DNA of 64,000 nt. Source: DASXHY01 sp036272195. GTDB lineage: Bacteria > Verrucomicrobiota > Verrucomicrobiia > Limisphaerales > DASXHY01. Every line of letters starts with the position of its first letter. The first letter of the stretch is position 1. Positions 16,771-25,267 of this stretch are shown piece by piece. The position numbers were made by a program, and so were the translations under genes. The stretch spans positions 1 to 64,000 of the forward strand of contig DATAZE010000021.1 of assembly GCA_036272195.1 (NCBI GenBank), read 5' to 3'. The notes under the pieces are model-generated. The model was given only the letters and a program-made list of their open reading frames with translations. It searched no databases and had not been told where the DNA came from.

Positions 16771-17487
16771 ATGAGGACTCATTTTTCTATCAGGACAAAT
16801 GCGAACCAACGGGCGTTTACGCTGATTGAATTGTTGGTGGTCATTGCGATCATCGCGATTCTCGCGGCGATGTTGCTGCCGGCGTTGGGCAAGGCGAAGC
16901 AAAAGGCGTGGACCACCAGTTGTGTTTCCAACCTCCGCCAGATTGGTCTCGGCATGAGGATGTTTGCCGATGACAACAATGAATTTTATCCGATATCAGG
17001 CGGTGACATTCTCTGGGGAGCCGTCGATGCCGGAACCGGTAATTACAGTTGGATGCAACAAATTCATCCTGAGATTGGAAATACTAACGTCTTCAATTGT
17101 CCTGGCAACGTGCAACTTCCCGAGCAGTACCGCGGGCCATTCAATTATTTTAATGGCTGCAATGCCGCGTATGTCGAAGCCGGAACCGCTGCCGCCGTTA
17201 AAAGCACCAGGATTATGTTTCCTTCCGCCTTCGTGTTGAGCGGTGACACGTGCGGCATAGTTGGAGGCAGCTTGCGCTTTGATCCGCTGGATGCCGACAA
17301 GGATGATTACACCCAGAATTGCATCGGCGGCGCGGCCAGCGAGTCGATAACTGAATACTGGCAGATTCACGCCAAAGGCCAGAACGTGATGTTCGCCGAC
17401 GGCCACGCGAAATGGTACAAAACATTTGATGCCGGCGAGATGACTTTCGGCTATAAAACGATGACCAATTGGATGAGTTTGAACTGA
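16771..17487 (+). CDS. Prepilin-type protein with C-terminal H-X9-DG motif
   Basis: 238 residues. The leader RAFTLIELLVVIAIIAILAAM carries the prepilin peptidase site (cleavage before FTLIE) and the membrane helix; KAKQKAWTTSCVSNLRQIGL continues the pilin-like helix. Near the C-terminus HAKGQNVMFADGH matches the H-X9-DG motif found in the very expanded DUF1559-like pseudopilin families of Planctomycetes and Verrucomicrobia. These proteins are thought to be secreted or surface-displayed through type II secretion or pilus-like machinery; their individual roles are unknown. The gene is monocistronic by position: about 210 bases of non-coding DNA lie upstream and a likely smc promoter lies about 80 bases downstream. 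Confidence 0.88.
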   Translation: MRTHFSIRTNANQRAFTLIELLVVIAIIAILAAMLLPALGKAKQKAWTTSCVSNLRQIGLGMRMFADDNNEFYPISGGDILWGAVDAGTGNYSWMQQIHPEIGNTNVFNCPGNVQLPEQYRGPFNYFNGCNAAYVEAGTAAAVKSTRIMFPSAFVLSGDTCGIVGGSLRFDPLDADKDDYTQNCIGGAASESITEYWQIHAKGQNVMFADGHAKWYKTFDAGEMTFGYKTMTNWMSLN

Positions 17488-17566
17488 AAAACTTATTCAC
17501 AGGCTAGGGGCGGGCCCGTTAGGGGTCGGAAAAGGAAAAAGCGCACCCGATTTTGACAGATTTCAG

Positions 17567-17595
17567 TTGCAAAAAACACCCCTAAATACTATAGA
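17567..17595 (+). promoter_or_regulatory. Likely promoter of smc, overlapped by an inverted repeat
   Basis: TTGCAA (17567-17572) and TATAGA (17590-17595) are separated by exactly 17 bases, a good sigma-70 spacing, about 155 bases upstream of the smc ATG. A nearly perfect inverted repeat, ACACCCCT (from 17576) with AAGGGTGT (ending at about 17605), straddles the -10 and could be an operator. Confidence 0.55.
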
Positions 17596-17748
17596 AAAGG
17601 GTGTAGTAGACAGGTCAGTTCAGTTTAGGTCAGCGCACAATTTCGAATCTCGGTTCCTCACCAATTAGTTGTGCCCCGACAGCGGACAACCCTGCATATT
17701 GTGGTTTTTCGCTTTACTATTTTAACTCGGTTTGCTTTTGTAATCGCA

Positions 17749-20700
17749 ATGTATCTCAAAAACTTAACAGTTTTAGGATTTAAGTCCTTCGCGGACAAGA
17801 CCTCCCTCAATTTTCAGCCCGGTGTCACGGCTATCGTAGGCCCCAACGGTTGTGGTAAGTCCAACGTCTCCGACGCTATCCGTTGGGTACTCGGTGAACA
17901 ATCCGCCAAAGCCCTTCGCGGTGGCGAAATGGCTGATGTCATCTTCAACGGCACCGATGGCCGCAAGCCCATTGGCATGGCGGAAGTGTCCATTACTTTA
18001 GGGGACGTCGACGAGGAGCATTTGCGCGCCGCGGGTGTCGAGGTTTCTTATAGTGAAGTCACCGTTACGCGCCGGATATTTCGCGATGGTGGCAGCGAGT
18101 ATTTCATCAACAAAGTCCCGTGCCGCCTCAAGGACATTCAGCAGCTTTTCATGGGCACCGGCATGGGCAAGACGAGTTACAGCATTCTCGCCCAAGGACA
18201 CATTACGCAGATTCTATCCAGCAAGCCCGAAGACCGCCGGATGATTTTTGAAGAGGCCGCCGGCATCACGAAATTCAAGGCGCAGAAAAAAGAATCGCTG
18301 CGCAAACTGGAATACACCGATCAAAATCTCGTCCGCGTCGCCGACCTTATCCGCGAAGTGAAACGCCAGATCGGCTCGTTGCAACGCCAGGCCGGCAAGG
18401 CGCGCCGCTACAAACAACTCTCGCAGGAAATGCAGCACCTCGACACGCAACTCGCGCGTCATCAGTTCGACGTGTTGCAATCCGAAATTACCGAGCGCCA
18501 GGCCAGCGCGGAAAAATTGCGCGATGAAATCGAAACCGGCTCCGCGAACGTGCTTCGTTGCGAAGACGAAATCGGCCAGTTACGCGAGCGCCTCTCCGAA
18601 CTGGAACATTCCATCGCCACCATGCAACAGCGCGGCCTTGAATTGAAAGGCGAAGCTGACCGCCACGAAAGCCGCATCCAATTTAACGAGGAACGCCTCC
18701 ACGAAATCGCCACGCAAAATTCCAAGGCCATCGCCGAAATCACGCAGGCGGAAGATCGTCGCAGCGCCGCCACCGGTGAACTTGCGGCCATCGCGGAACG
18801 ATTGCTGGCCTCCGAAGCCTCGCTTGCGCAACAGCGCGAAACGCTGGAAACGCGCCGCGCCGCGTTGCAACAGATCGAGCGCGATTTGCAGGAGCGCCAG
18901 GAGTCCTTGCGCAAGGCGCAAGCCGATGCTTTCGCCGCCGCGCAGGACCTGACGCGCGTCCGCAACGAAATCACCGCGCTCGATTTGCAGAAGCAAGGGA
19001 ATGTTGTCCGCCTCGAAAAACTTTCCGCCGAAAAAATCCAGCTCGAAGAAGAGCGCACCCGCCTGGAAGCGCGCCTGCATGAGTTCTCGGTCAACGTCGA
19101 AGCCGAAAAACTTAGCGTCCAAACCAAACGCGGTTCGGTGGAAGAACGCCAGAAACGTCTGCGGCAAATTCAGGAGGAATTAAACCAGGCATCGCAGGAG
19201 CAGGACAAATATCTCCACATCCAATCCGAGAAGCGCTCCCGTTTGAACGTGCTCGAGCAGCTAGAAGGCTCGCACGAAGGTTTCAGTGCGGGCGCGGTTG
19301 CTGCCTTGCGCCGCTCGCAGGCGGTCATCGGCTCGCTCGCCGAGCGCATTCGCGTGCCGGATGATTACGTAGTAGCGATTGAAAATGCCTTGGGCCACAA
19401 CCTCCAACTGGTGCTCACCGAGCAGCCGGAACAGGCGCAACAGATTCTTGTCGACCTGACCGCCAGCAAAGCCGGTCGCGCAAGTGTGGCCGCGCTTTCG
19501 GTCGGGGCGGCTGCCAATCAACTCGCCTTTTCGGGGGACATGGCCCCGGGTGAAAACGAGGAAGCAATCAGGAATCAATTGGAGAAGGGCGAGGTCGTTG
19601 CCGCGCTGAATGTCGTGAAGATTGATCCCGCGGTGGAAAAGCTCGTGAAGAGTCTGCTGGGTCGCACCTTCATCGCTCCCAGCCTCAATTCTGCCACCGC
19701 ACAACTCCAGAACGGCCACGCCGGTTGCGATTTTGTGACCCTTTCCGGCGATTTGTTGAATCGCCATGGTATCTACACAGGTGGCTATCTCAACGGCCAG
19801 GGCAATGGTCGTGCGCCGTCCTCGATTCTCGGCCGCAAAAATCAAATCACCGAACTGCAAATTGCGCTGGCGGAGTTGCAGGAGAAAATCGCTGACCTCA
19901 GCCGCCGCAAAGGCGCGTTGCAAGGCGAGCAGACGGAATTGCAGGCCAGCTTGCAACAGGCGCAGACGGAATTGCGCCAGCAGGAAGTGGCAATCGCCAC
20001 CCGCGAAGGCGAATTCACCGCGCTCGAAAATTCCCGCCGCCTGCTGCACCAAAAAATCGACACGGTCGTTTATGAAGTCCAAAGCCTCGCCGCGCAAGAG
20101 CAGGAAGGAATGCAAAAACGCAATGCTCTGGCCGACCGCGCCGGCGAACTGGAAACCCGCGAACGCACGCAGCAAGAGCAAGTTGCTTCGCTGACGGCGG
20201 ACCTGGAAAATCTTCGCCACAGTCGCGACACCGCCAATACTGAATTGACGGAAAGCAAAGTCGCGCTCGCGTCCGAGGAGCAATTGTGCGCGTCGCACCG
20301 CCAGCAGAAACAGAATCTTGAGCAGCGCATTCGCGAACTCGCCCAGGTCGTCGAGCAACGTCGCGCCGAATGTTCGTCATTTATCGGCCGCAAGGAACAG
20401 GCGGAATCGGAAATCCAGGAATCCCGTTCGCAGATTGACCGGTTGCAACACGACCGCGAGCAAGTCAACGCGCAGACCGCCGAGTTGCTCGCCCAAAAAC
20501 AATCGCAGGAAGGCGACGTGACTGCCCGCGAGGAAGACCTGCGCGAACAACGCCGCCGTCTCACCGAAGTGCAGCAGCAACGCGGCACTGTCGAAATCGA
20601 ACTCGCGCAGAAAAATATGTCCGCGCAGAACCTGCGCGAGCGCGTTCAACAAAAATATCACCTGAACCTGGACGAAATCCGCAGCGAGTGCATCACCATC

Positions 20701-21528
20701 ACGTTTGCTGACGAAGGCGCGGCCAAAGTTCACGTGATGACGCCCGAGGAAATGGCCGCTGCCGGCGGTGCCACCGATTGGGCGGTTGTCGCCCAACAGG
20801 TCGAGACGCTGCAAAAACGCATCGATGAAATGGGCCCGGTGAATCTCGTCGCCATCGAGGAATATGAGGAAACCGAGCAGCGTTACCAATTCCTTACCAA
20901 GCAAAGCGATGATTTGGTCGAGGCCAAGGCGCAATTGCTCGAGGTCATCAACCGCATCAACACGCAGACGCAGGAAATGTTCAAGACGACCTTCGAGCAG
21001 ATCCGCAACAATTTCCGCGTCATGTTCACCGAGGTTTTCGGCGGCGGCAAAGCGGACTTGATCCTCGTCGATGAAAACGACGTGCTGGAAAGCGGCATCG
21101 ACATCGTCGCCCGCCCCCCCGGCAAACAGTTGCAGACCATTTCGCTGCTGTCCGGCGGTGAGCAGACCATGACCGCCGTGTCCTTGCTCTTCTCGATTTA
21201 CCAGGTCAAGCCGAGCCCGTTCTGCGTGCTGGACGAGTTGGATGCGCCGCTCGATGAATCGAACATCAACCGCTTCATTCGCGTGTTGCAGCGGTTCATC
21301 GACCATTCCCAATTCATCATCATCACACATAACAAGCGCACCATCGGCATGGCGGATGTGCTTTACGGGGTCACGATGGAAGAGCATGGCGTGAGCAAGA
21401 TCGTGAGCGTGAAATTTCACAAATCGCAGGAGCAGGAAGCGATGGAACGCCGCGGAACACCTCTGGTGCCGCTGCCCGTCGCCCCGCCAGCGAAAGAGGA
21501 GGGTTCCGAAATAACAATGTCGCAGTAG
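17749..21528 (+). CDS. smc: Chromosome segregation SMC ATPase
   Basis: 1259 residues from ATG 17749 (MYLKNLTVLGFKSFADKT); an in-frame start 78 bases upstream is not supported by the family. The N-terminal ATPase half has Walker A GPNGCGKSN. Two long coiled-coil arms (about residues 170-500 and 680-1010) flank a hinge (about 505-670; GSHEGFSAGAVAAL, IENALGHNLQLVLTE). The C-terminal half carries the ABC signature LLSGGEQTMTA (Ser1135) and Walker B FCVLDELDAPLDESN (Asp1162/Glu1163). Length and layout match bacterial Smc, which dimerises through the hinge and, with ScpA/ScpB (not in the window), compacts and segregates chromosomes. A promoter candidate is at 17567. The stop codon is followed four bases later by a palindromic repeat. 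Confidence 0.97.
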   Translation: MYLKNLTVLGFKSFADKTSLNFQPGVTAIVGPNGCGKSNVSDAIRWVLGEQSAKALRGGEMADVIFNGTDGRKPIGMAEVSITLGDVDEEHLRAAGVEVSYSEVTVTRRIFRDGGSEYFINKVPCRLKDIQQLFMGTGMGKTSYSILAQGHITQILSSKPEDRRMIFEEAAGITKFKAQKKESLRKLEYTDQNLVRVADLIREVKRQIGSLQRQAGKARRYKQLSQEMQHLDTQLARHQFDVLQSEITERQASAEKLRDEIETGSANVLRCEDEIGQLRERLSELEHSIATMQQRGLELKGEADRHESRIQFNEERLHEIATQNSKAIAEITQAEDRRSAATGELAAIAERLLASEASLAQQRETLETRRAALQQIERDLQERQESLRKAQADAFAAAQDLTRVRNEITALDLQKQGNVVRLEKLSAEKIQLEEERTRLEARLHEFSVNVEAEKLSVQTKRGSVEERQKRLRQIQEELNQASQEQDKYLHIQSEKRSRLNVLEQLEGSHEGFSAGAVAALRRSQAVIGSLAERIRVPDDYVVAIENALGHNLQLVLTEQPEQAQQILVDLTASKAGRASVAALSVGAAANQLAFSGDMAPGENEEAIRNQLEKGEVVAALNVVKIDPAVEKLVKSLLGRTFIAPSLNSATAQLQNGHAGCDFVTLSGDLLNRHGIYTGGYLNGQGNGRAPSSILGRKNQITELQIALAELQEKIADLSRRKGALQGEQTELQASLQQAQTELRQQEVAIATREGEFTALENSRRLLHQKIDTVVYEVQSLAAQEQEGMQKRNALADRAGELETRERTQQEQVASLTADLENLRHSRDTANTELTESKVALASEEQLCASHRQQKQNLEQRIRELAQVVEQRRAECSSFIGRKEQAESEIQESRSQIDRLQHDREQVNAQTAELLAQKQSQEGDVTAREEDLREQRRRLTEVQQQRGTVEIELAQKNMSAQNLRERVQQKYHLNLDEIRSECITITFADEGAAKVHVMTPEEMAAAGGATDWAVVAQQVETLQKRIDEMGPVNLVAIEEYEETEQRYQFLTKQSDDLVEAKAQLLEVINRINTQTQEMFKTTFEQIRNNFRVMFTEVFGGGKADLILVDENDVLESGIDIVARPPGKQLQTISLLSGGEQTMTAVSLLFSIYQVKPSPFCVLDELDAPLDESNINRFIRVLQRFIDHSQFIIITHNKRTIGMADVLYGVTMEEHGVSKIVSVKFHKSQEQEAMERRGTPLVPLPVAPPAKEEGSEITMSQ

Positions 21529-21531
21529 ACA

Positions 21532-21598
21532 TAGTGGCACGGGCGTCTCGCCCGTGCGAATCGAATCGGGCCGCACGGGTGAGATTCCCGTGCTACTA
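21532..21598. repeat. Palindromic repeat family B (TAGTGGCACGGGCGTCTCGCC), composite copy
   Basis: TAGTGGCACGGG with CCCGTGCTACTA at the ends form an inverted repeat. Inside the left arm CACGGGCG-TCT-CGCCCGTG is itself a palindrome. It sits four bases after the smc stop codon. Related copies occur at 25146 and inside tilS at 26020. Confidence 0.85.
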
Positions 21599-21658
21599 GG
21601 TTTAGGCAAGCTGTTAGTTTTGTTAGCGGGAAGCGGAAATCAGAAGGACACAGGGGCA

Positions 21659-22141
21659 ATGAACAAAATTAATTTGGTGGAGATTTCGATTGAAAACAGT
21701 CGGTCTCCGAAGGGGCAGTATCGTCGTTTAAGCCAGAATATTTCTCAGGCACTCGCAGGCGTAAACGGCATCGGCGCAAGCGGAGTGGCGCAGCCGTTTG
21801 AAGTGGAATTGGTGCGCATTCCTGCGGGGGCGACCAATTGGCCGTACCATTCGCATTCGGCGAGGTGGGAGTTGTACATGATCCTCACCGGTCGTGGCCG
21901 GATACGGACGCGGGAAGGAGCCGCGGACGTGCGCGAGGGGGATTGCATCGTGCATCAGCCCGGCGAAGCGCACCAAATCACGAACACCGGGGCGACCGAT
22001 TTGGTTTATTACCTCATTTTTGATAATCCCACCTCCGACCTGCGCCATTTCCCGGACTCGAACAAATGGTTATTGCCCGGGCAACCGAATCCTGTTCGCG
22101 TTTCCGCCGCAACCAATAATTGTTACGACGGCGAAGAATAA
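21659..22141 (+). CDS. Cupin-domain protein
   Basis: 160 residues from ATG 21659 (MNKINLVEISIENSRSPKGQ). A single cupin barrel is seen: motif 1 is around PYHSHSARWELYMILTGRGR, with two His and a Glu as likely metal ligands, and motif 2 is VREGDCIVHQPGEAHQITN, with the final metal-binding His. Similar stand-alone cupins with this N-terminus are often annotated as uncharacterised or sugar-phosphate-like. The product is cytoplasmic by the absence of any signal. It lies about 130 bases after smc with repeat B in between, so it may have its own promoter. Substrate and reaction cannot be told from sequence. Confidence 0.8.
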   Translation: MNKINLVEISIENSRSPKGQYRRLSQNISQALAGVNGIGASGVAQPFEVELVRIPAGATNWPYHSHSARWELYMILTGRGRIRTREGAADVREGDCIVHQPGEAHQITNTGATDLVYYLIFDNPTSDLRHFPDSNKWLLPGQPNPVRVSAATNNCYDGEE

Positions 22142-22187
22142 ACAATAGTTCGGCGCGAAAATTTTCCAAAAACTTAGCCTGGAAGCT

Positions 22188-22259
22188 GTAGCAGCCGACG
22201 TGAGGAGGCTCTAACTTTTCCGCTAAAATGGTGTGAGCCTCATCACGTCCTCGGCTACG
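22188..22259. repeat. Palindromic repeat family C (GCAGCCGACGTGAGGAGGCTC), full copy
   Basis: The left arm GCAGCCGACGTGAGGAGGCT and the right arm GTGAGCCTCATCACGTCCTCGGCT can pair over about 20 positions with a few mismatches around a roughly 20-base loop. A fragment GGCCTCATCACGTC recurs at about 22310. Other copies are at 28783 and 33811. Confidence 0.8.
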
Positions 22260-22333
22260 ACCTCGGTCCCCCTCTTGCAAATATCCCATTCCGGTGAGAA
22301 ACTTTTTCGGCCTCATCACGTCTAGAAAAGTGT

Positions 22334-23815
22334 ATGCTACAGCCTTTGTCCGCTAGCAAATGGGACTTTACCACGGCGGCGCACTTGTTGAATCGCGCCG
22401 GATTCGGAGGCACGCCGGACGACGTCCATAAACTCGTCGCGCTCGGCCACGAAGGCGCGGTTTCTTCGCTGATTGATTTTGATAAAATTCCCGAGCACGC
22501 CTCCGATCCCGATTGGGCTCATCCGGACCCGGGTCACGCCGAACGCCGCCGCGCGGCTAAAAACGCCGCTCCCGAGCAGCGCCAGCAAATGCAGAAGCAG
22601 GAGCGTCAGTTGGAAAACCAGCGCATCCTCGAACTCCGTGGTTGGTGGTTGCAGCGCATGGCCAGAGGCCCGCGACCGTTCCAGGAAAAAATGACCCTCT
22701 TTTGGCACGGGCATTTCGCGACCAGTTATGAAAAAGTCCGCGACGCCTACTATATGTGGCGTCAAAACGAGTTATTCCGCCGCCTCGCTGTCGGGAACTG
22801 GCTCGATCTGCTCACCGAAGCGGGCAAGGACCCGGCCATGCTCGTGTGGCTCGACCAGGCCCAAAGCCGCAAGGATCATCCAAACGAAAATTTCGCGCGC
22901 GAAGTCATGGAACTTTTCGCGCTCGGCGAGGGCCACTATACGGAAAAAGACATCGCCGAAGCCGCCCGCGCACTGACCGGTTGGTCTCTCGATCCCGATT
23001 CGCAAAAATTCCTGGAGCGCCCGTTTATCCATGACCGGGGCGAGAAGACCGTCCTGGGCAAGACTGGAAACTTGAACGGCGATGATTTCATCGCGCAAAT
23101 CATCGCACAACCGCAGGCCGCCCTTTTCATCACCGCGAAACTTTGGACTTTCTTTGCCGGCGAAATGCCGTCGCCGGAATTGAATGCCGGCCTGGCCGAT
23201 TTATTTAGACGGGGCGGAAATAATTTCAAGCCGCTGATGCGCGTCATTTTTTCCACCGAAGAATTTTATTCCCCATCGGTCGTCCGCAACGAAATCAAAA
23301 GCCCCGTGCAGTGGCTCATCGGCAGCGTCCGCATGCTGGAATGCGAACTCCCGCCGCCGCTGGTGTCCACCAATCTCCTGCGCAGCCTCGGCCAGGACCT
23401 ATTCGCGCCGCCGAATGTCAAAGGCTGGGATGGCGGGCTCGCCTGGATCACCACGAACAATCTCCTGGCGCGCTATAATCAGGCCGCGATGCTCGCCCAG
23501 GGTGACATGGCCATAGCCTCCAGCCTCGCGACCGGTCCGGTGAAAAATCCGGCGCGCGTTAAACAAATTCAACGGCGCATGCAGAACATGCGCGCGGGCG
23601 GGGTGGATGTGGAAAAAATTTTCACCGAACAGGAGCGCTCGGACAAGGAGATGTTGATCGCCGCGCTCGAAAAACGGCTGTTACAGGCCAGCTTGACCTC
23701 CCGGCAGGAGCACGCCTTGCGCGAATATCTCGACGGCAAAAACGCACTGGACGAAAACGACATCCGCGACGCCATTCGCCTCGTGATGTGCACGCCCGAT
23801 TATCAAGTCACGTGA
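22334..23815 (+). CDS. DUF1800 family protein (locus 1)
   Basis: 493 residues. Family marks are TAAHLLNRAGFGGTPDDV at the N-terminus, MARGPRPFQEKMTLFWHGHF, the DHPNENFAREVMELFALGEG stretch with ARALTGWSLD soon after, and the ITAKLWTFFAGEMPSPE and RSLGQDLFAPPNVKGWDGG motifs. DUF1800 proteins are a large uncharacterised family of Planctomycetes, Verrucomicrobia, Proteobacteria and others, nearly always coded beside a DUF1501 protein. Unlike many members, this one shows no obvious signal peptide. The DUF1501 gene follows after four bases, so the two form an operon. The role of the pair is unknown; a part in export or surface anchoring of other proteins is only a guess. Confidence 0.9.
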   Translation: MLQPLSASKWDFTTAAHLLNRAGFGGTPDDVHKLVALGHEGAVSSLIDFDKIPEHASDPDWAHPDPGHAERRRAAKNAAPEQRQQMQKQERQLENQRILELRGWWLQRMARGPRPFQEKMTLFWHGHFATSYEKVRDAYYMWRQNELFRRLAVGNWLDLLTEAGKDPAMLVWLDQAQSRKDHPNENFAREVMELFALGEGHYTEKDIAEAARALTGWSLDPDSQKFLERPFIHDRGEKTVLGKTGNLNGDDFIAQIIAQPQAALFITAKLWTFFAGEMPSPELNAGLADLFRRGGNNFKPLMRVIFSTEEFYSPSVVRNEIKSPVQWLIGSVRMLECELPPPLVSTNLLRSLGQDLFAPPNVKGWDGGLAWITTNNLLARYNQAAMLAQGDMAIASSLATGPVKNPARVKQIQRRMQNMRAGGVDVEKIFTEQERSDKEMLIAALEKRLLQASLTSRQEHALREYLDGKNALDENDIRDAIRLVMCTPDYQVT

Positions 23816-23819
23816 AATT

Positions 23820-25148
23820 ATGAAAAACGAAATTACTCTCCAAACCCGGCGCGAGTTTCTCCGCCGCACGGTCCTCACGAGCGCCCTGTCCTGGACGGTG
23901 CCGACGTTTCTCGCGAATACTTTTTCCGCGCTGCAGGCCGAAGCCATGGACAAGGCCACGCAAATCACGACCGGCAAGGACTCGACCATCCTCGTCGTGT
24001 TGCAGATGGCCGGCGGCAATGACGGCATCAATACCGTCATCCCGCACGGGAGCGATCATTATTACAAGTCCCGCCCGCGCATCGGCATCAAGGCAGACCA
24101 GGTTTTGAAAATAAATGATCAGATCGGACTGAACCCCGGTTTGAAAGGCTTTAGGGAATTGTACGACCACGGCAATCTCTCGATTGTCCAAGGCGTCGGT
24201 TACCCGAACCCGAACCGCTCGCATTTCCGTTCCACGGAGATTTGGCAGACCGCCAGTGATTCGGAAAAGTTCGAGAAATACGGCTGGATTGGCCGTTACT
24301 TCGACAACGCCTGCGCCGGTTGTGACCCGACCGTCGGCGTGAATATCGGCCGCCAGATGCCGCAATCGTTCGCGGCCAAAGTTCCCAAGGGTGTCAGCGT
24401 GGATAACCCTCAGAATTATCGTTTCATTAATTCCGAAAATGGCCCCGAAGGCCAGATGATGGAGCAATCCTTCCGCGAATTGAACGAAAACGGCGATGAA
24501 AATTCCGGCGGCTCCATCGCGTCCATCAGCGGCCCGTCGCAAATGCAAAACCAGCGCCGTGGCTCCGTGATGGATTTTCTCGAACGCACCGCTCTCGATG
24601 CTCAGGTCAGTTCCGATGAAATTCGCGCCATCAGCGCGCGCACGGACAACAAGGCGGTTTACCCGGGCTCGCAACTCGGCAATTCCCTTAAGCTCGTCGC
24701 TAAACTCATCGGGGGCGGATTATCGACTCGCATTTTCTACGTGTCGCAGGGCGGCTATGATACGCACACCAACCAGGTTGGGACCCATCAACGCCTCCTG
24801 GCGGACCTTGGCGATTCGGTGAAGGCTTTCGTCGATGACATGAAGGCGCAAGGCAACATGCAGCGCGTGATGTTGATGACCTTCAGCGAATTTGGCCGTC
24901 GCGTTTCGGACAATGCGAACTCCGGCACCGACCACGGCGCCGCCGCGCCGATGTTTGTCGTCGGTGATCGTATGAAAGCCGGCTTATTCGGCCAATACCC
25001 AAGCCTTGCGCCCGGTGATTTGTTCGAGGGCGATATTAAATACAACGTCGACTTCCGCAGCGTATATTCCGCCGTATTGGAAAACTGGCTGCGCACGCGC
25101 AGCGAGCCCATTCTCGGCCGGAGATTCCAGCCGTTGCAACTGGTTTAG
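23820..25148 (+). CDS. DUF1501 family protein with Tat signal (locus 1)
   Basis: 442 residues. The N-terminus TRREFLRRTVLTSALSW is a twin-arginine-type signal (RREFLRR followed by a hydrophobic run), so the protein is probably exported folded. ILVVLQMAGGNDGINTVIP is the family hallmark, and GGYDTHTNQVGTHQRLLADL and TFSEFGRRVSDN with TDHGAAAPMFVVG follow. DUF1501 belongs to the alkaline phosphatase/sulfatase superfamily by fold; the Asp and His residues in GGNDG, GGYDTH and TDHG could hold metals, but no substrate is known. It is translationally close to the DUF1800 gene (four-base gap), and the stop codon is within the start of a family B repeat. Confidence 0.92.
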   Translation: MKNEITLQTRREFLRRTVLTSALSWTVPTFLANTFSALQAEAMDKATQITTGKDSTILVVLQMAGGNDGINTVIPHGSDHYYKSRPRIGIKADQVLKINDQIGLNPGLKGFRELYDHGNLSIVQGVGYPNPNRSHFRSTEIWQTASDSEKFEKYGWIGRYFDNACAGCDPTVGVNIGRQMPQSFAAKVPKGVSVDNPQNYRFINSENGPEGQMMEQSFRELNENGDENSGGSIASISGPSQMQNQRRGSVMDFLERTALDAQVSSDEIRAISARTDNKAVYPGSQLGNSLKLVAKLIGGGLSTRIFYVSQGGYDTHTNQVGTHQRLLADLGDSVKAFVDDMKAQGNMQRVMLMTFSEFGRRVSDNANSGTDHGAAAPMFVVGDRMKAGLFGQYPSLAPGDLFEGDIKYNVDFRSVYSAVLENWLRTRSEPILGRRFQPLQLV

Positions 25149-25226
25149 TAGTGGCACGGGCGTCTCGCCCGTGCGAACCTGTTTTGCAAATCGAAACACA
25201 CTGGCGAGACGCCTGTGCCACTATTG
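25146..25226. repeat. Palindromic repeat family B, long full copy
   Basis: TAGTGGCACGGGCGTCTCGC at the left has an inverted, one-mismatch partner GCGAGACGCCTGTGCCACTA at the right, separated by about 40 bases. It covers the stop codon of the DUF1501 gene and ends about 40 bases before the chosen tilS start. Confidence 0.88.
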
Positions 25227-25267
25227 TTCACCTTGCTCCGTTTTCGCGATGTATTAGCATCCCCTGC

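Noticed and set aside
19261..21609. Long minus-strand frames opposite smc (365 and 410 codons)
   Set aside because: They mirror the coiled-coil codons of smc (rich in Leu, Arg, Gln) and have no family motifs.
25151..25267. N-terminal extension of tilS by 39 codons
   Set aside because: These codons lie mostly in a family B palindromic repeat and precede the conserved TilS start region; the GTG at 25268 fits the family.
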